A stretch of 64,000 bases of DNA from Bacillota bacterium (GCA_023408315.1 JAEYKI010000028.1:110930-174929), one strand, 5' to 3'; positions 1-8,516 are shown, numbered from the stretch's first letter. Notes: a model not told the origin generated them from the sequence alone. Translations and numbers: made by a program.

Positions 1-2
1 GC

Positions 3-665
3 ATCTCTCTTTCTTACGCAAAGCAGCCTTCGCCGGACGGGCTGGCCCAGGCGTTCATCATCGGCGAGGAGTTCATTGCGGGTGAAAGCTGTGCCATGGT
101 ACTGGGGGACAATATTTTCTACGGAAACGGCCTTTCTTCCATGCTGGCCAAAGCCTCCGGCAATCAGGGCCGTGCCACTGTGTTCGGCTATTATGTAGAC
201 GATCCGCAGCGCTTTGGAATCGTGGAGTTTGATGAGAACCAGAAAGCTATTTCCATTGAAGAAAAGCCGGAGAACCCAAAAAGCAACTACTGCGTAACCG
301 GGCTGTATTTTTACGACGAACGCGTGGTGGAATACGCAAAAGCCTTAAGGCCATCCAAACGGGGCGAGCTTGAAATAACGGATTTAAACCGCGTATACCT
401 GGAAGACGGCACACTGGACGTTCAGCTTCTGGGCCGGGGATTCGCCTGGCTGGATACCGGCACGTTTGATTCGCTGATTGAGGCGGGCGATTTTGTAAAA
501 ACCATCCAGTCCCGGCAGGGTATCATGCTTTCCGCGCCGGAGGAAATTGCTTTCCGCAAAGGGTGGATTACAAAAGAAACACTGGTACAGAGCGCAAAAC
601 GGTACGGCAAATCGCCTTACGGGCAGCATCTTTTAAAGGTTGCCGAGGGGAGGGTGTTCGACTGA
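3..665 (+). CDS. rmlA: Glucose-1-phosphate thymidylyltransferase, 5'-truncated
   Basis: First step of dTDP-L-rhamnose synthesis: dTTP plus glucose-1-phosphate gives dTDP-glucose. The open frame runs in from the left edge, so the N-terminal part with the nucleotide-binding GGxGTRL segment is outside the window. The visible part carries the family motifs QPSPDGLAQAF and LGDNIFYG, then EEKPENPKS, and the C-terminal WLDTGTFDSL. About 220 residues of a usual 290 are present. The stop overlaps the start of rmlC in TGATG, so the two genes are translationally coupled. Assignment is firm because rmlC, rmlB and rmlD follow. It is cut only by the window, and no frame damage is seen. Confidence 0.96.
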   Translation: MSLSYAKQPSPDGLAQAFIIGEEFIAGESCAMVLGDNIFYGNGLSSMLAKASGNQGRATVFGYYVDDPQRFGIVEFDENQKAISIEEKPENPKSNYCVTGLYFYDERVVEYAKALRPSKRGELEITDLNRVYLEDGTLDVQLLGRGFAWLDTGTFDSLIEAGDFVKTIQSRQGIMLSAPEEIAFRKGWITKETLVQSAKRYGKSPYGQHLLKVAEGRVFD

Positions 666-1219
666 TGAGTGACCTGCATGTAGAAAAAACCGGCCTGGAA
701 GGCCTTTATGTGGTAAGCCCCAAGGTATATGGAGACCACCGGGGCTGGTTTACGGAAACCTATTCCAAGTGCAAGCTGGAGGAAGCGGGGCTGTCTGCGG
801 ATTTTGTGCAGGATAACCATTCTTTTTCCGAGCAGAAGGGCACGCTCAGGGGCCTGCATTTTCAGCTTTCCCCAAAGTCCCAGATCAAGCTGATCCGTTG
901 CAGCCGTGGAGCAGTTTTGGATGTTGTGGTGGATTTAAGAAAACAATCAGCCACCTATCAAAAATGGTATTCCATTGAACTCACGGCGGAAAACGCCAGA
1001 CAATTATGGATTCCAAAGGGGTTTGCCCACGGGTTTTTAACGCTCACGGAAGACTGCGAGATTCAGTACAAGGTGGACGAATTTTATTCACCGGAGCACG
1101 ACCGCAGCATCCGGTTTGACGACCCGCAGATTGGGATTAACTGGGATGTGCAGGATCCCATTCTGTCTCCCAAAGACCTGAACGCTCCCCTGTTGCAAGA
1201 AAGCGACGCAAATTTTTAA
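665..1219 (+). CDS. rmlC: dTDP-4-dehydrorhamnose 3,5-epimerase
   Basis: Epimerises C3 and C5 of dTDP-4-keto-6-deoxyglucose in the rhamnose pathway; cytosolic cupin-fold dimer. The ATG at 665 overlaps the rmlA stop and follows a GAGGGGAGGG purine run, which is preferred over the longer frame reading back into rmlA. The 184-residue product matches the usual 180-190. The catalytic His is in RGLHFQ (His65), followed by the barrel segment FAHGFLTL and the C-terminal WDVQDPILSPKD typical of RmlC. Confidence 0.96.
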   Translation: MSDLHVEKTGLEGLYVVSPKVYGDHRGWFTETYSKCKLEEAGLSADFVQDNHSFSEQKGTLRGLHFQLSPKSQIKLIRCSRGAVLDVVVDLRKQSATYQKWYSIELTAENARQLWIPKGFAHGFLTLTEDCEIQYKVDEFYSPEHDRSIRFDDPQIGINWDVQDPILSPKDLNAPLLQESDANF

Positions 1220-1240
1220 ATGTGCAAAAGGAGAAAATGA

Positions 1241-2260
1241 ATGAAGATACTGGTAACCGGAGGCGCGGGCTTTATAGGCGCAAATTTTGTATATTACATG
1301 CTTAAAGAGCATCCGGACTACAAGATTGTGGCATTTGACCTGCTGACTTACGCAGGCAACCTGGAAACGCTGGAGGACGCGCTGAAAAACCCCAACTGCA
1401 AGTTTATCCGTGGAGATATTGCGGACCGCAAGGCCGTATACGAAATGTTTGAACAGGAAAAATTTGATATTGTGGTTAACTTTGCCGCCGAATCCCATGT
1501 GGACAGGTCCATAGAAAACCCGGAGATATTCCTGGTCACCAACGTTATGGGCACGCAGGTGCTGCTGGACGCAGCCCGCAAATTCGGCGTACAGCGGTTC
1601 CACCAGGTATCCACGGACGAGGTATACGGGGACCTTCCTCTGGAGCGGACCGACCTGTTCTTTACGGAAGAAACACCCATTCACACGTCTTCCCCTTATT
1701 CGGCTTCCAAGGCTTCGGCGGATCTTCTGGCTCTCGCGTATTTTAAAACATACAAAATGCCGGTTACAGTTTCGCGCTGCTCCAATAACTACGGGCCGTA
1801 TCATTTTCCGGAGAAGCTGATTCCGCTCATCATATCCCGCGCGCTGGCAGACCAGTCTTTGCCCGTATACGGCAAAGGCGAAAATGTGCGCGACTGGCTG
1901 TATGTGGAGGACCATTGCTCGGCCATAGACCTGGTGATCCACAAGGGCCGAGTGGGCGAGGTGTACAATATTGGCGGGCATAACGAGAAAAAGAATATAG
2001 ACGTGGTGCGCACCATCCTAAAAGCGCTGGGCAAGCCCGAAAGCCTGATCACATACGTGACCGACCGGGCGGGGCACGATTTGCGTTACGCCATTGACCC
2101 CGCCAAAATACACAGCGAGCTTGGCTGGCTGCCCGCCACACCTTTTGACAAGGGCATTCAGAAGACAATAGACTGGTATTTGAGCCATCAGGATTGGTGG
2201 AAGAACATTATTAACGGCGAATACAAAAATTATTATGAAAAAATGTATACAAACAGGTGA
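1241..2260 (+). CDS. rmlB: dTDP-glucose 4,6-dehydratase
   Basis: Second enzyme of dTDP-L-rhamnose synthesis, converting dTDP-glucose to the 4-keto-6-deoxy sugar with tightly bound NAD. It is an extended short-chain dehydrogenase: GGAGFIGANF at residues 7-16 binds NAD, the family TDE catalytic triad segment is at 125-127, and YSASK (Tyr153, Lys157) is the active-site pair. The 339-residue length is normal. The start follows AAAGGAG by 7 bases. It sits 21 bp after rmlC and 3 bp before rmlD, so the four genes form one operon, although the order A-C-B-D differs from the common A-B-C-D arrangements. Confidence 0.97.
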   Translation: MKILVTGGAGFIGANFVYYMLKEHPDYKIVAFDLLTYAGNLETLEDALKNPNCKFIRGDIADRKAVYEMFEQEKFDIVVNFAAESHVDRSIENPEIFLVTNVMGTQVLLDAARKFGVQRFHQVSTDEVYGDLPLERTDLFFTEETPIHTSSPYSASKASADLLALAYFKTYKMPVTVSRCSNNYGPYHFPEKLIPLIISRALADQSLPVYGKGENVRDWLYVEDHCSAIDLVIHKGRVGEVYNIGGHNEKKNIDVVRTILKALGKPESLITYVTDRAGHDLRYAIDPAKIHSELGWLPATPFDKGIQKTIDWYLSHQDWWKNIINGEYKNYYEKMYTNR

Positions 2261-2263
2261 GGT

Positions 2264-3118
2264 ATGGAAAAGGTTTTGGTTACAGGCGTTGCCGGGCAGC
2301 TTGGCTACGATGTGGTACGGGTTTTGCAGGACAGGAGTATAGATGCCGTTGGCGTGGACATTGCGGATTTCGACCTGACAGACAGGGACGCGGTTGTGGC
2401 ATACGTTAATAAAACCAACCCAACCTGCATTGTGCACTGTGCGGCTTATACCGCTGTGGACAAGGCGGAAGACGACCAGGAAAAAGCGTACGCGGTAAAT
2501 GTAATGGGTACCCGTAACATTGCGCTAGCAGCAAAAGAGACGGGCGCAAAATTAATGTATATCAGCACGGATTATGTCTTTGACGGAGACAAGAAAGAAC
2601 CCTACAATGCGGACGATTCCAAAAATCCGCTGGGCGTATATGGCAGCACAAAGTATCTGGGAGAAGGCGAATGCCGGTCGCAGGTGCAAAAATTGTTTAT
2701 TGTACGGCTTTCCTGGGTGTTCGGGAAAAACGGCAACAATTTTGTGAAAACAATGCTGCGCCTGTCTGAGACAAAAGACGAAATCAGCGTGGTCTCGGAC
2801 CAGTTTGGATCGCCTACCTATACGCCGGATGCCGCGCGCATCATCTGCGATATGATCGCGACTGACAAATACGGCGCATACCACGTATCCAACGAGGGCT
2901 ATTGCAGCTGGCATGAATTCGCATGCGAAATTATGAATTTGGCTGGCCGCACGACCGTTGTGAAACCCATATTGGCGGCACAATATCCGTCCAGGACAAA
3001 AAGGCCCCAAAATTCATGCTTTTCCAAAAGGGAACTGGATGCAGCGGGATTCACGCGGCTGCCGCATTGGAAGGACGCGCTGGACCATTACTTGAAAGAA
3101 ATAGGAGCCCATATTTAA
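2264..3118 (+). CDS. rmlD: dTDP-4-dehydrorhamnose reductase
   Basis: Last step: NAD(P)H reduction of dTDP-4-keto-L-rhamnose to dTDP-L-rhamnose, the donor for cell-wall or S-layer glycans. The N-terminal Rossmann motif is GVAGQLG (residues 8-14). STDYVFDG (101-108) and YGSTK (Tyr126, Lys130) are the family signature and catalytic pair. Length 284 is typical. It starts 3 bp after rmlB behind AGGTGAGGT. The rhamnosyltransferases that would use the product are not in this window. Confidence 0.96.
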   Translation: MEKVLVTGVAGQLGYDVVRVLQDRSIDAVGVDIADFDLTDRDAVVAYVNKTNPTCIVHCAAYTAVDKAEDDQEKAYAVNVMGTRNIALAAKETGAKLMYISTDYVFDGDKKEPYNADDSKNPLGVYGSTKYLGEGECRSQVQKLFIVRLSWVFGKNGNNFVKTMLRLSETKDEISVVSDQFGSPTYTPDAARIICDMIATDKYGAYHVSNEGYCSWHEFACEIMNLAGRTTVVKPILAAQYPSRTKRPQNSCFSKRELDAAGFTRLPHWKDALDHYLKEIGAHI

Positions 3119-3153
3119 ACAGGGCTTTTATATTATAAAAAGGGGAAAAAACA

Positions 3154-3594
3154 ATGCCAATGTACAAATTTTGCAGGCACTGCGGCACGGAGTTAGCCCA
3201 GGGTGCGGGCTTTTGCTCCAAATGCGGCGCTCCTGCGGGCAAGGGCAACCATTATTGCTGGAATTGCGGCAAACCGACTGCAGACGAGGCGGTGGTGTGC
3301 GTAAGCTGCGGCGTGCAGCTCAGGGAGTTTGGCAACGGGTCCGCCTATGGGGACGACAGAAAATCAAAGATTGCGGCGGGTTTGCTGGGAATCTTCCTTG
3401 GATCTCTGGGCATTCACGATTTTTACCTGGGATACAACAGCAAGGGCGCTATCCATCTGGTGCTTTTCTTTCTTGGATTTCTTACGTTTGGAATCACGTC
3501 CGCCGTTTCCGCCATCTGGGGCCTTGTGGACGGTATATTGATTTTAACGGGAAGCATCAAAACGGACGCCTCTGGAAAAACACTCAGGGATTAA
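3154..3594 (+). CDS. Zinc-ribbon / TM2-domain membrane protein, copy 1
   Basis: Small membrane protein of unknown function. Four CxxC pairs (Cys7/10, 21/24, 35/38, 49/52) form two double zinc ribbons in the first 55 residues. A TM2 domain follows at about 70-130, with two hydrophobic segments joined by the family motif LGIHDFYLGY. The start follows AAAGGGGAAAA. A paralogue follows 67 bp downstream with the same architecture. TM2 domains are often described in receptor-like or scaffold proteins, but no substrate can be named. It lies 35 bp after rmlD and may be co-transcribed with it. Confidence 0.85.
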   Translation: MPMYKFCRHCGTELAQGAGFCSKCGAPAGKGNHYCWNCGKPTADEAVVCVSCGVQLREFGNGSAYGDDRKSKIAAGLLGIFLGSLGIHDFYLGYNSKGAIHLVLFFLGFLTFGITSAVSAIWGLVDGILILTGSIKTDASGKTLRD

Positions 3595-3661
3595 TTCAAA
3601 AGGACCAGGTTTTGCAGCATTGTATTTACGCGTTATATTAAAATTATAGGGAGGGGAAATT

Positions 3662-4078
3662 ATGCCTATTTACAAATTTTGCAGGCATTGCGGCGCAGAG
3701 CTGGCCCCGGGCGCGGAATATTGCCTAAAATGCGGTGTGCCTGTAGGCCGGGGAAACCATTATTGCTGGAACTGTGGCGCTGCCACGGCAGAAGAAGCCG
3801 TTGTTTGCGTGCGTTGCGGCGTCCAGTTGGGAGAACTGAGGGGGACTGTGCGTGAAGGAAAGTCCCGTATCGCCGCGGGCGTGCTGGGTATTTGCCTGGG
3901 TGTGTTTGGAGTGCATAATTTTTACCTGGGATACACGGGCAAGGCTGTTGCGCAGCTTGTTCTGGGTGTGCTGGTAATAACTTCTCCCATATCCTTTATC
4001 TGGGGCCTGGTTGAAGGCATTCAAATTCTAACCGGCTCCATCAAGGTGGATGGAGAAGGCAAACCTCTGGTGGATTAA
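3662..4078 (+). CDS. Zinc-ribbon / TM2-domain membrane protein, copy 2
   Basis: Tandem paralogue of the preceding gene, with the same N-terminal YKFCRHCG and NHYCWNCG ribbons, four CxxC pairs, and a TM2 domain with GVHNFYLGYTGK. It is 8 residues shorter because the linker between ribbon and membrane part is shortened. The start is behind GGGAGGGGAAATT. The divergence between copies is well beyond recent duplication, which suggests both are kept by selection. A good terminator follows at 4122-4149, closing this unit. Confidence 0.85.
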   Translation: MPIYKFCRHCGAELAPGAEYCLKCGVPVGRGNHYCWNCGAATAEEAVVCVRCGVQLGELRGTVREGKSRIAAGVLGICLGVFGVHNFYLGYTGKAVAQLVLGVLVITSPISFIWGLVEGIQILTGSIKVDGEGKPLVD

Positions 4079-4121
4079 GCTTATTAAAGTATTTGGGGCC
4101 GTACTGCCCCGAACCAATTTT

Positions 4122-4149
4122 AGCAGCCGCGTATCGTGGCTGTTTTTTT
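4122..4149 (+). terminator. Rho-independent terminator after the TM2 genes
   Basis: 8-bp stem CAGCCGCG/CGTGGCTG (one G-T pair), 3-base loop, then TTTTTTT. It ends the rml-TM2 transcription unit. Confidence 0.8.
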
Positions 4150-4384
4150 ACGCATGTATGATCAAAGACGGATTACCGCCATAATATGCTCTATATAAAA
4201 AATGAATCAAAAAAGAAGAGGCGCAGATATGCAAGTGCAAGGCTGCAATAGGCGCGTAGAAGATGAAGACACTTCCCGTCATCTGGCAGGAATGAGCGTG
4301 GATTAAGACGTGCATTTACAACTGATAAGAGAATTGTATAAAAAATACCGGTGATTCGCTCTTAAGTGATGGCTTAAGGGCCGA
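4150..4384. other. Intergenic stretch, one weak 25-codon frame
   Basis: Together with the flanking terminators, about 360 bp lie between annotated genes. The only frame with a ribosome-binding-like sequence is a 25-residue one at 4229-4306 on the plus strand behind GAAGAGG. Its product has no recognisable feature, so it is not called. No RNA motif was recognised. Confidence 0.4.
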
Positions 4385-4416
4385 TAAAAATCCACCTGCC
4401 GGTTGGCAAGTGGATT
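4385..4416 (-). terminator. Rho-independent terminator of the small zinc-ribbon gene
   Basis: On the minus strand a 12-bp stem (one mismatch) with an AACC loop is followed by TTTTTAT, 22 bp downstream of the stop codon at 4438. Confidence 0.8.
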
Positions 4417-4437
4417 GATTTTCTGTTCTAGGTATGT

Positions 4438-4611
4438 TTAGTCGTCATAATTTTTTCTGAAAGAATTTCTCTGCTGCTTTCTTGACTTTCTGCAAGCAGG
4501 GCATCTTACAGGATCGTTTTGAAATCCTTTTTCTTTAAAGAATTCCTGTTCACCTTCCGTGAAAGTAAATTCCTGGCCGCAATCTTTGCACACCAATGTT
4601 CTATCTGCCAT
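4438..4611 (-). CDS. Small zinc-ribbon protein (57 aa)
   Basis: Short cytosolic protein with two CxxC pairs (CKDCG and CPACR) spaced as in the probable zinc-ribbon family Pfam zf-trcl, and a basic, Arg/Lys-rich C-terminus that could contact nucleic acid. The start at 4611 is chosen because AAGGAGG lies 9 bases upstream; the longer frame to 4668 would begin before that site. Function is unknown in the family. It stands alone on the minus strand with its own terminator and is divergent to spoIIR. Confidence 0.8.
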   Translation of the reverse strand: MADRTLVCKDCGQEFTFTEGEQEFFKEKGFQNDPVRCPACRKSRKQQRNSFRKNYDD

Positions 4612-4758
4612 CGTAAATCCCTCCTTCTCGTTATGATTGGAAAAAACCCGACCATAAAATTTCCTCATAACAAAAAGAGGTAAAGTTTTATTTTTTATCA
4701 GGGGTCTTTTTCACTTAAAATTGTAACATATGGAAAATGCCGATGCAATATTATTTTT

Positions 4759-4786
4759 GTATAAAAGATAAAATATAGACAATAAT
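4759..4786 (+). promoter_or_regulatory. Possible sigma-F-type promoter of spoIIR
   Basis: GTATA at 4759-4763, then 14 bases, then GACAATAAT at 4778-4786. This resembles the forespore sigma-F pattern GYATA-N15-GGNNANANT except for one G and a spacer one base short. spoIIR is known as a sigma-F target in Bacillus, which is why it was looked for. Confidence 0.35.
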
Positions 4787-4809
4787 TTAGCTAGAATAAA
4801 GGAGATTTT

Positions 4810-5370
4810 ATGCAAAGAATTATATCTTTTATCCTGGCTGTTTTATTGGGCGCCGGCATTCTGGCCGGATGCGCAAGCCAACCGGTTGCTCAAACGGAGC
4901 CGCTCCGGTTGCACGTGATTGCAAACAGCAATACGGAAGCGGACCAGGCTGTAAAATTAAAAGTGCGGGACGACCTTTTGGAAAAAACCGGGCAGGCAAT
5001 GGAACAAATGCAAACCATGCAGCAGGCGGAAACGTATATGACCTCACACATAAATGAAATTACCCAAAATGCAAATGAGGTTTTAATAAAAAACGGGTTT
5101 GATTATACGGCGGCTGTGAGCATTGGAAAAAGCTATTTTCCGGATAAGCAATACGGGGACGCCGTATACCCGGCCGGCAACTATCAGGCGGTAAAAATTA
5201 TTCTGGGCGAAGGCAAGGGAGACAACTGGTGGTGCGTGCTTTTTCCGCCGCTTTGTATTGTAGCTATGAACCGGACGGATCCTGCATATACTGATAAGGG
5301 AACGGACGCGGCACAAGAAAAAGACAAGAAAAAAATCCGCTTTAAATCCGTTTTTGGGGAGGCCTTTTAA
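4810..5370 (+). CDS. spoIIR: Stage II sporulation protein R (lipoprotein form)
   Basis: Forespore signal protein that triggers processing of pro-sigma-E in the mother cell by SpoIIGA. The 186-residue product has the family core LRLHVIANSNTEADQAVKLK near residues 32-51 and the characteristic WWCVLFPPLC near the C-terminus. The N-terminus is a signal peptide ending in the lipobox LAGC (Cys21), so it should be exported and lipid-anchored. The start follows AAAGGAG. It is monocistronic, with a possible sigma-F promoter just upstream. This gene is the strongest evidence in the window for an endospore former. Confidence 0.93.
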   Translation: MQRIISFILAVLLGAGILAGCASQPVAQTEPLRLHVIANSNTEADQAVKLKVRDDLLEKTGQAMEQMQTMQQAETYMTSHINEITQNANEVLIKNGFDYTAAVSIGKSYFPDKQYGDAVYPAGNYQAVKIILGEGKGDNWWCVLFPPLCIVAMNRTDPAYTDKGTDAAQEKDKKKIRFKSVFGEAF

Positions 5371-5435
5371 TTTTATAAATTATTTGTTAAAATAAGAGAA
5401 ATTCCTATAAAAACACTTTAAAAAACCATAATTTG

Positions 5436-5444
5436 TGATATAAT
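5436..5444 (+). promoter_or_regulatory. Extended -10 promoter for the DUF1934 gene
   Basis: TGATATAAT (extended -10) lies about 35 bp before the start at 5480; no good -35 hexamer is seen. Confidence 0.5.
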
Positions 5445-5479
5445 AACTTAATATTTTATGAAATGCCGGGGATATCGGG

Positions 5480-5896
5480 ATGCAGGATATTCTGCTTACA
5501 ATTAAGGGGAGCCATACTGAGGGCGGCCAGGAAGACGCAATTGAGTTGATTACAGACGGCATATTGTCTCACGAAAACGGTTCCACCATAATAGAATATG
5601 ACGAGAGCGAGATGTCGGGGATTGAAAACACCAAAACCCGTCTCCGGGTGGAAAACGAGCGTATTCATTTGGAGCGGCAGGGCGCCCTTCAAACGGAATT
5701 TGTTTTTGCGAAAACAACACCCTTTGAAGCTTTTTACGCCACTCCGTTTGGCGCTATGCAGGTAAGCGTATTTCCCACCCACGTGCAGAGCCTTCTTTCG
5801 GAAAAAGAAGGAAACATTGACCTGGAGTACATTATTAAAATAGGTGACGCGGAAGCGCTTAACAAACTTTATATTACGTACAAAACAAAAAATTAG
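5480..5896 (+). CDS. DUF1934 family protein (YwiB-like)
   Basis: 138-residue beta-rich cytosolic protein of the DUF1934 family, a lipocalin-like small barrel of unknown role in Firmicutes. Family traits are the N-terminal ILLTIKGSH, the central GSTIIEYDESEMSG with ENTKTRLRVENERI, and the C-terminal GNIDLEYIIKIG. The ATG at 5480 follows GGGGATATCGGG, which serves as a weak ribosome site. The next gene is 17 bp downstream and probably co-transcribed. Confidence 0.85.
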   Translation: MQDILLTIKGSHTEGGQEDAIELITDGILSHENGSTIIEYDESEMSGIENTKTRLRVENERIHLERQGALQTEFVFAKTTPFEAFYATPFGAMQVSVFPTHVQSLLSEKEGNIDLEYIIKIGDAEALNKLYITYKTKN

Positions 5897-5913
5897 AATG
5901 GGAGGAACCTATC

Positions 5914-6564
5914 ATGATCATAAAATGGTTTGGGCATGCTTGTTTTAAAATCACACTCAAAAACGGAAAATCAATTATGATCGATCCGTTTGATGAGACG
6001 GTGGGCTATGGGAAAATTGACGAAAAAGCGGATATCGTATTGGTCTCGCACAATCATTTCGACCATTCTTATACAAAAGGAATCAAAGGAGATTATACGC
6101 TGGTGGACGCCCCGGGAACATACAGGGAAGACGGGGTTGAGATAACAGGCGTTTCTCTGGAACATGATGGCCAGCAAGGGAAGCAGCGCGGGCATGTTAC
6201 TGCGTTTACCATTCAGGCGGAAGGCATTCGTATCCTGCACATGTCCGATGTGGGCGCAGTGCCGGGTGAAAGCTTTTTTGCCGATGCCGGAAAAATAGAT
6301 ATTCTGATGATTCCCGTGGGCGGCGTTTATACAATAGACGCAAGAGCCGCGCTGCAGATTATGGAAAAACTATCCCCCAATATAACCATACCCATGCATT
6401 ATATGACGGAAGTATCCAAGATTCAGTTAAAGGGTGTCCACGAGTTTACCACCCTGGCAGGCAAGGAATACGATATATCCCGCCTGGGGGGGAGCTCCTT
6501 GGAAATTACTGCTGATAATTTAAAAAAACGCCAGCGCATCTTTATTATGGATTTTGCCAACTGA
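5914..6564 (+). CDS. Metallo-beta-lactamase-fold hydrolase
   Basis: Cytosolic MBL-fold protein of the UPF0173 / UlaG-like branch. The metal motif HNHFDH (His46, His48, Asp50, His51) is intact, with the N-terminal WFGHACFKI, a central LHMSDVG giving another ligand, and IPMHYMTE near residue 150. 216 residues. It starts behind GGGAGGAACCTATC. Substrate is unknown. It probably shares a transcript with the DUF1934 gene. The 268 bp after it hold a GC-rich hairpin near 6570-6595 without a T-run, and the rho promoter. Confidence 0.85.
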   Translation: MIIKWFGHACFKITLKNGKSIMIDPFDETVGYGKIDEKADIVLVSHNHFDHSYTKGIKGDYTLVDAPGTYREDGVEITGVSLEHDGQQGKQRGHVTAFTIQAEGIRILHMSDVGAVPGESFFADAGKIDILMIPVGGVYTIDARAALQIMEKLSPNITIPMHYMTEVSKIQLKGVHEFTTLAGKEYDISRLGGSSLEITADNLKKRQRIFIMDFAN

Positions 6565-6678
6565 TTTTGCAGGGCTGGGCGGTGCGGTATGTGCCGCCGC
6601 AGTCTTGTATGGGACGGGTTGTTTGACGTAAATAAATGGATCAATTGGTAATAAAATAGAACTCAAACAAATATAGTA

Positions 6679-6707
6679 TTGACAAATGAATAAGAATAAT
6701 AAATAAT
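6679..6707 (+). promoter_or_regulatory. Sigma-A promoter of rho
   Basis: TTGACA (6679-6684), 17-bp spacer, AATAAT (6702-6707). About 120 bp separate it from the rho start, leaving a long AT-rich leader in which autoregulation could occur. Confidence 0.7.
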
Positions 6708-6832
6708 AAGGTTAGTTTTTTATTCCAGATGTAAACATTACATTTCAAGTGAAAAATCTTAATTTTTCTTTATTTGAAGTTCAATGTTGTTATTATTAGA
6801 TTTTTATCATAAATAAAAAGGGGTTGTATTAT

Positions 6833-8392
6833 TTGGATATTGGCTTGATTGAGTCTAAAAATCTGTCCGATTTACGTGAAATTGCAAAGCTTGCGGGAAT
6901 TAAGTCTGTAACAAAATATAAAAAATCAGAGCTTATTTCCATGCTGATGGATTTGGAAAATAAGAACGAACAGACAAGAAAAGAGAGCGTAGTTGCGCCG
7001 CCAGGTTATGAGCCTGCGCCGCCGCAAAACGGCTGGGAAAGCAAGGATGAGCGGGATGAACCCGAAGAAGAAGCCGGGCCGGGTGCTGAAGCGGAAGAAA
7101 AGGAAAGCCAGGCAGCCGATGCGGCAGAACCACAGGAAGGAACGGAAAAGCCGGAACAATCGTCCCGCCGCCGCCGCATCATAGAATACGTGCCAAATAA
7201 CGACGCGGTGAACGAGATTTTAAATACCGGGGAATGCGGAGAGGCTCTTGGTATTCTGGAGATACATCCGGAAGGATACGGATTTTTGCGGAGCGAGAAT
7301 TATTTGCCCGGCAACAAGGACGTATATGTTTCCATGGCGCAGATACGCAAGTTCAGCTTGAAAACGGGTGACCAGGTGCGCGGCAAAACGCGCCCCAGCA
7401 AGGACGAAGACAGGCTATTGGCGCTGCTCTATATAGAAGATGTAAACGGGGAGGACGTGGAACGCTGCACCACCCGAAGACCGTTTGAGGAGCTAACGCC
7501 CATTTACCCGGACGAGCGGTTCACCTTGGAAAACATCCGTTTTTCGCGGGATCTAGCCATCCGCATCATAGACCTGATATCCCCCATCGGCAAAGGGCAG
7601 AGGGGCCTTATTGTAGCGCCGCCCAAGGCCGGCAAAACCATTCTGTTAAAAAAGATTGCAAACAGCATTAAGCATAATTACCCCCAAGTGGAACTGATTG
7701 TACTGCTGATAGACGAGCGCCCGGAAGAAGTAACAGACATGCAGCGGTCCATCAATGGCGAGGTGGTGTATTCCACCTTTGACGAGCGGCCGGAAAACCA
7801 CGCAAAGGTTGCTGAGATGGTGATTGAGCGGGCAAAACGCCTGGTGGAATACGGGCGCGACGTTGTGGTGCTGCTGGACAGCTTAACGCGCCTTGGCCGC
7901 GCATACAACCTGATTGTTCCGCCTTCGGGCAGAACGTTGTCCGGCGGCCTTGACCCCAGTTCACTGTATAAACCCAAACGGTTTTTTGGAGCGGCGAGAA
8001 ACATTGAAAACGGCGGAAGCCTTACCATCATTGCAACAGCCCTGGTGGAAACCGGTTCCCGTATGGACGAGATTATATACGAGGAATTCAAGGGCACGGG
8101 CAACATGGAAATTCATCTGGACCGCCGCTTGAGCGAAAAGCGCATTTTCCCGGCGATCGATCTGGCCAAGTCCGGCACGCGCCGCGAGGAACTGCTCTTG
8201 TCCCAGAAAGAAATAGAAGGTATCTGGTCCATGCGCAAGGTAATGTCTTCCGGCAATACCGCCGAGGTAACGGAGCAATTGATCAGCATGCTGGTGCGAA
8301 CGGATACCAACGAGGATTTCTTAAACCGCCTGCGCGAATGGCTGAATATCTGGGAAAAAGAAGGCTATAATATGGGGAACAGCAGGTATTGA
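6833..8392 (+). CDS. rho: Transcription termination factor Rho
   Basis: Hexameric RNA helicase that terminates transcription. Order of parts: N-terminal SAP-like Rho_N helices (residues 3-45, LSDLREIAKLAGI), an acidic insert rich in Glu, Pro and Ala (about 45-105), the cold-shock RNA-binding domain (GILEIHPEGYGFLRS), then the RecA-type ATPase with Walker A APPKAGKT (262-269), Walker B VVVLLDS and the Q-loop region. The TTG at 6833 is chosen because AAAAGGGG lies 9 bases before it; a TTG at 6824 is too close to that site. 519 residues. The acidic insert is longer than in short Rho proteins and is typical of many Gram-positive Rhos. Confidence 0.95.
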   Translation: MDIGLIESKNLSDLREIAKLAGIKSVTKYKKSELISMLMDLENKNEQTRKESVVAPPGYEPAPPQNGWESKDERDEPEEEAGPGAEAEEKESQAADAAEPQEGTEKPEQSSRRRRIIEYVPNNDAVNEILNTGECGEALGILEIHPEGYGFLRSENYLPGNKDVYVSMAQIRKFSLKTGDQVRGKTRPSKDEDRLLALLYIEDVNGEDVERCTTRRPFEELTPIYPDERFTLENIRFSRDLAIRIIDLISPIGKGQRGLIVAPPKAGKTILLKKIANSIKHNYPQVELIVLLIDERPEEVTDMQRSINGEVVYSTFDERPENHAKVAEMVIERAKRLVEYGRDVVVLLDSLTRLGRAYNLIVPPSGRTLSGGLDPSSLYKPKRFFGAARNIENGGSLTIIATALVETGSRMDEIIYEEFKGTGNMEIHLDRRLSEKRIFPAIDLAKSGTRREELLLSQKEIEGIWSMRKVMSSGNTAEVTEQLISMLVRTDTNEDFLNRLREWLNIWEKEGYNMGNSRY

Positions 8393-8457
8393 GGGCTCTG
8401 CCCTCAAACCCGCTTCTTTTCTTAACAAAAAAAGCAAAAGACTTTAATATTAAAAAT

Positions 8458-8516
8458 GAGATTTCAAAGGGTGAAATGACCCTTTGGCTAATGGCTTGGA
8501 GGCGAGCAGCCTCCAA
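8458..8516 (+). repeat. Palindromic intergenic repeat, short copy (modules 6-7)
   Basis: Two adjacent hairpins: CAAAGGG/CCCTTTG (8465-8471, 8480-8486) and TTGGAGGC/GCCTCCAA (8496-8516). It is preceded at 8395-8445 by an Ala/Pro-codon-like GGGCTCTGCCC hairpin and the degenerate CTTCTTTTCTTAA module seen in the longer copies. Lies between rho and rpmE and belongs to the repeat family described at 14619, 17485, 27461, 39573, 40463 and 59674. Confidence 0.8.

Noticed and set aside
1088..1981. Long minus-strand frame of 297 codons
   Set aside because: Exact antisense to rmlC/rmlB, with no family pattern or ribosome site; a by-product of codon use in the real genes.
4229..4306. 25-codon frame with a weak ribosome site
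   Set aside because: No recognisable feature and no context support; too short to call alone.
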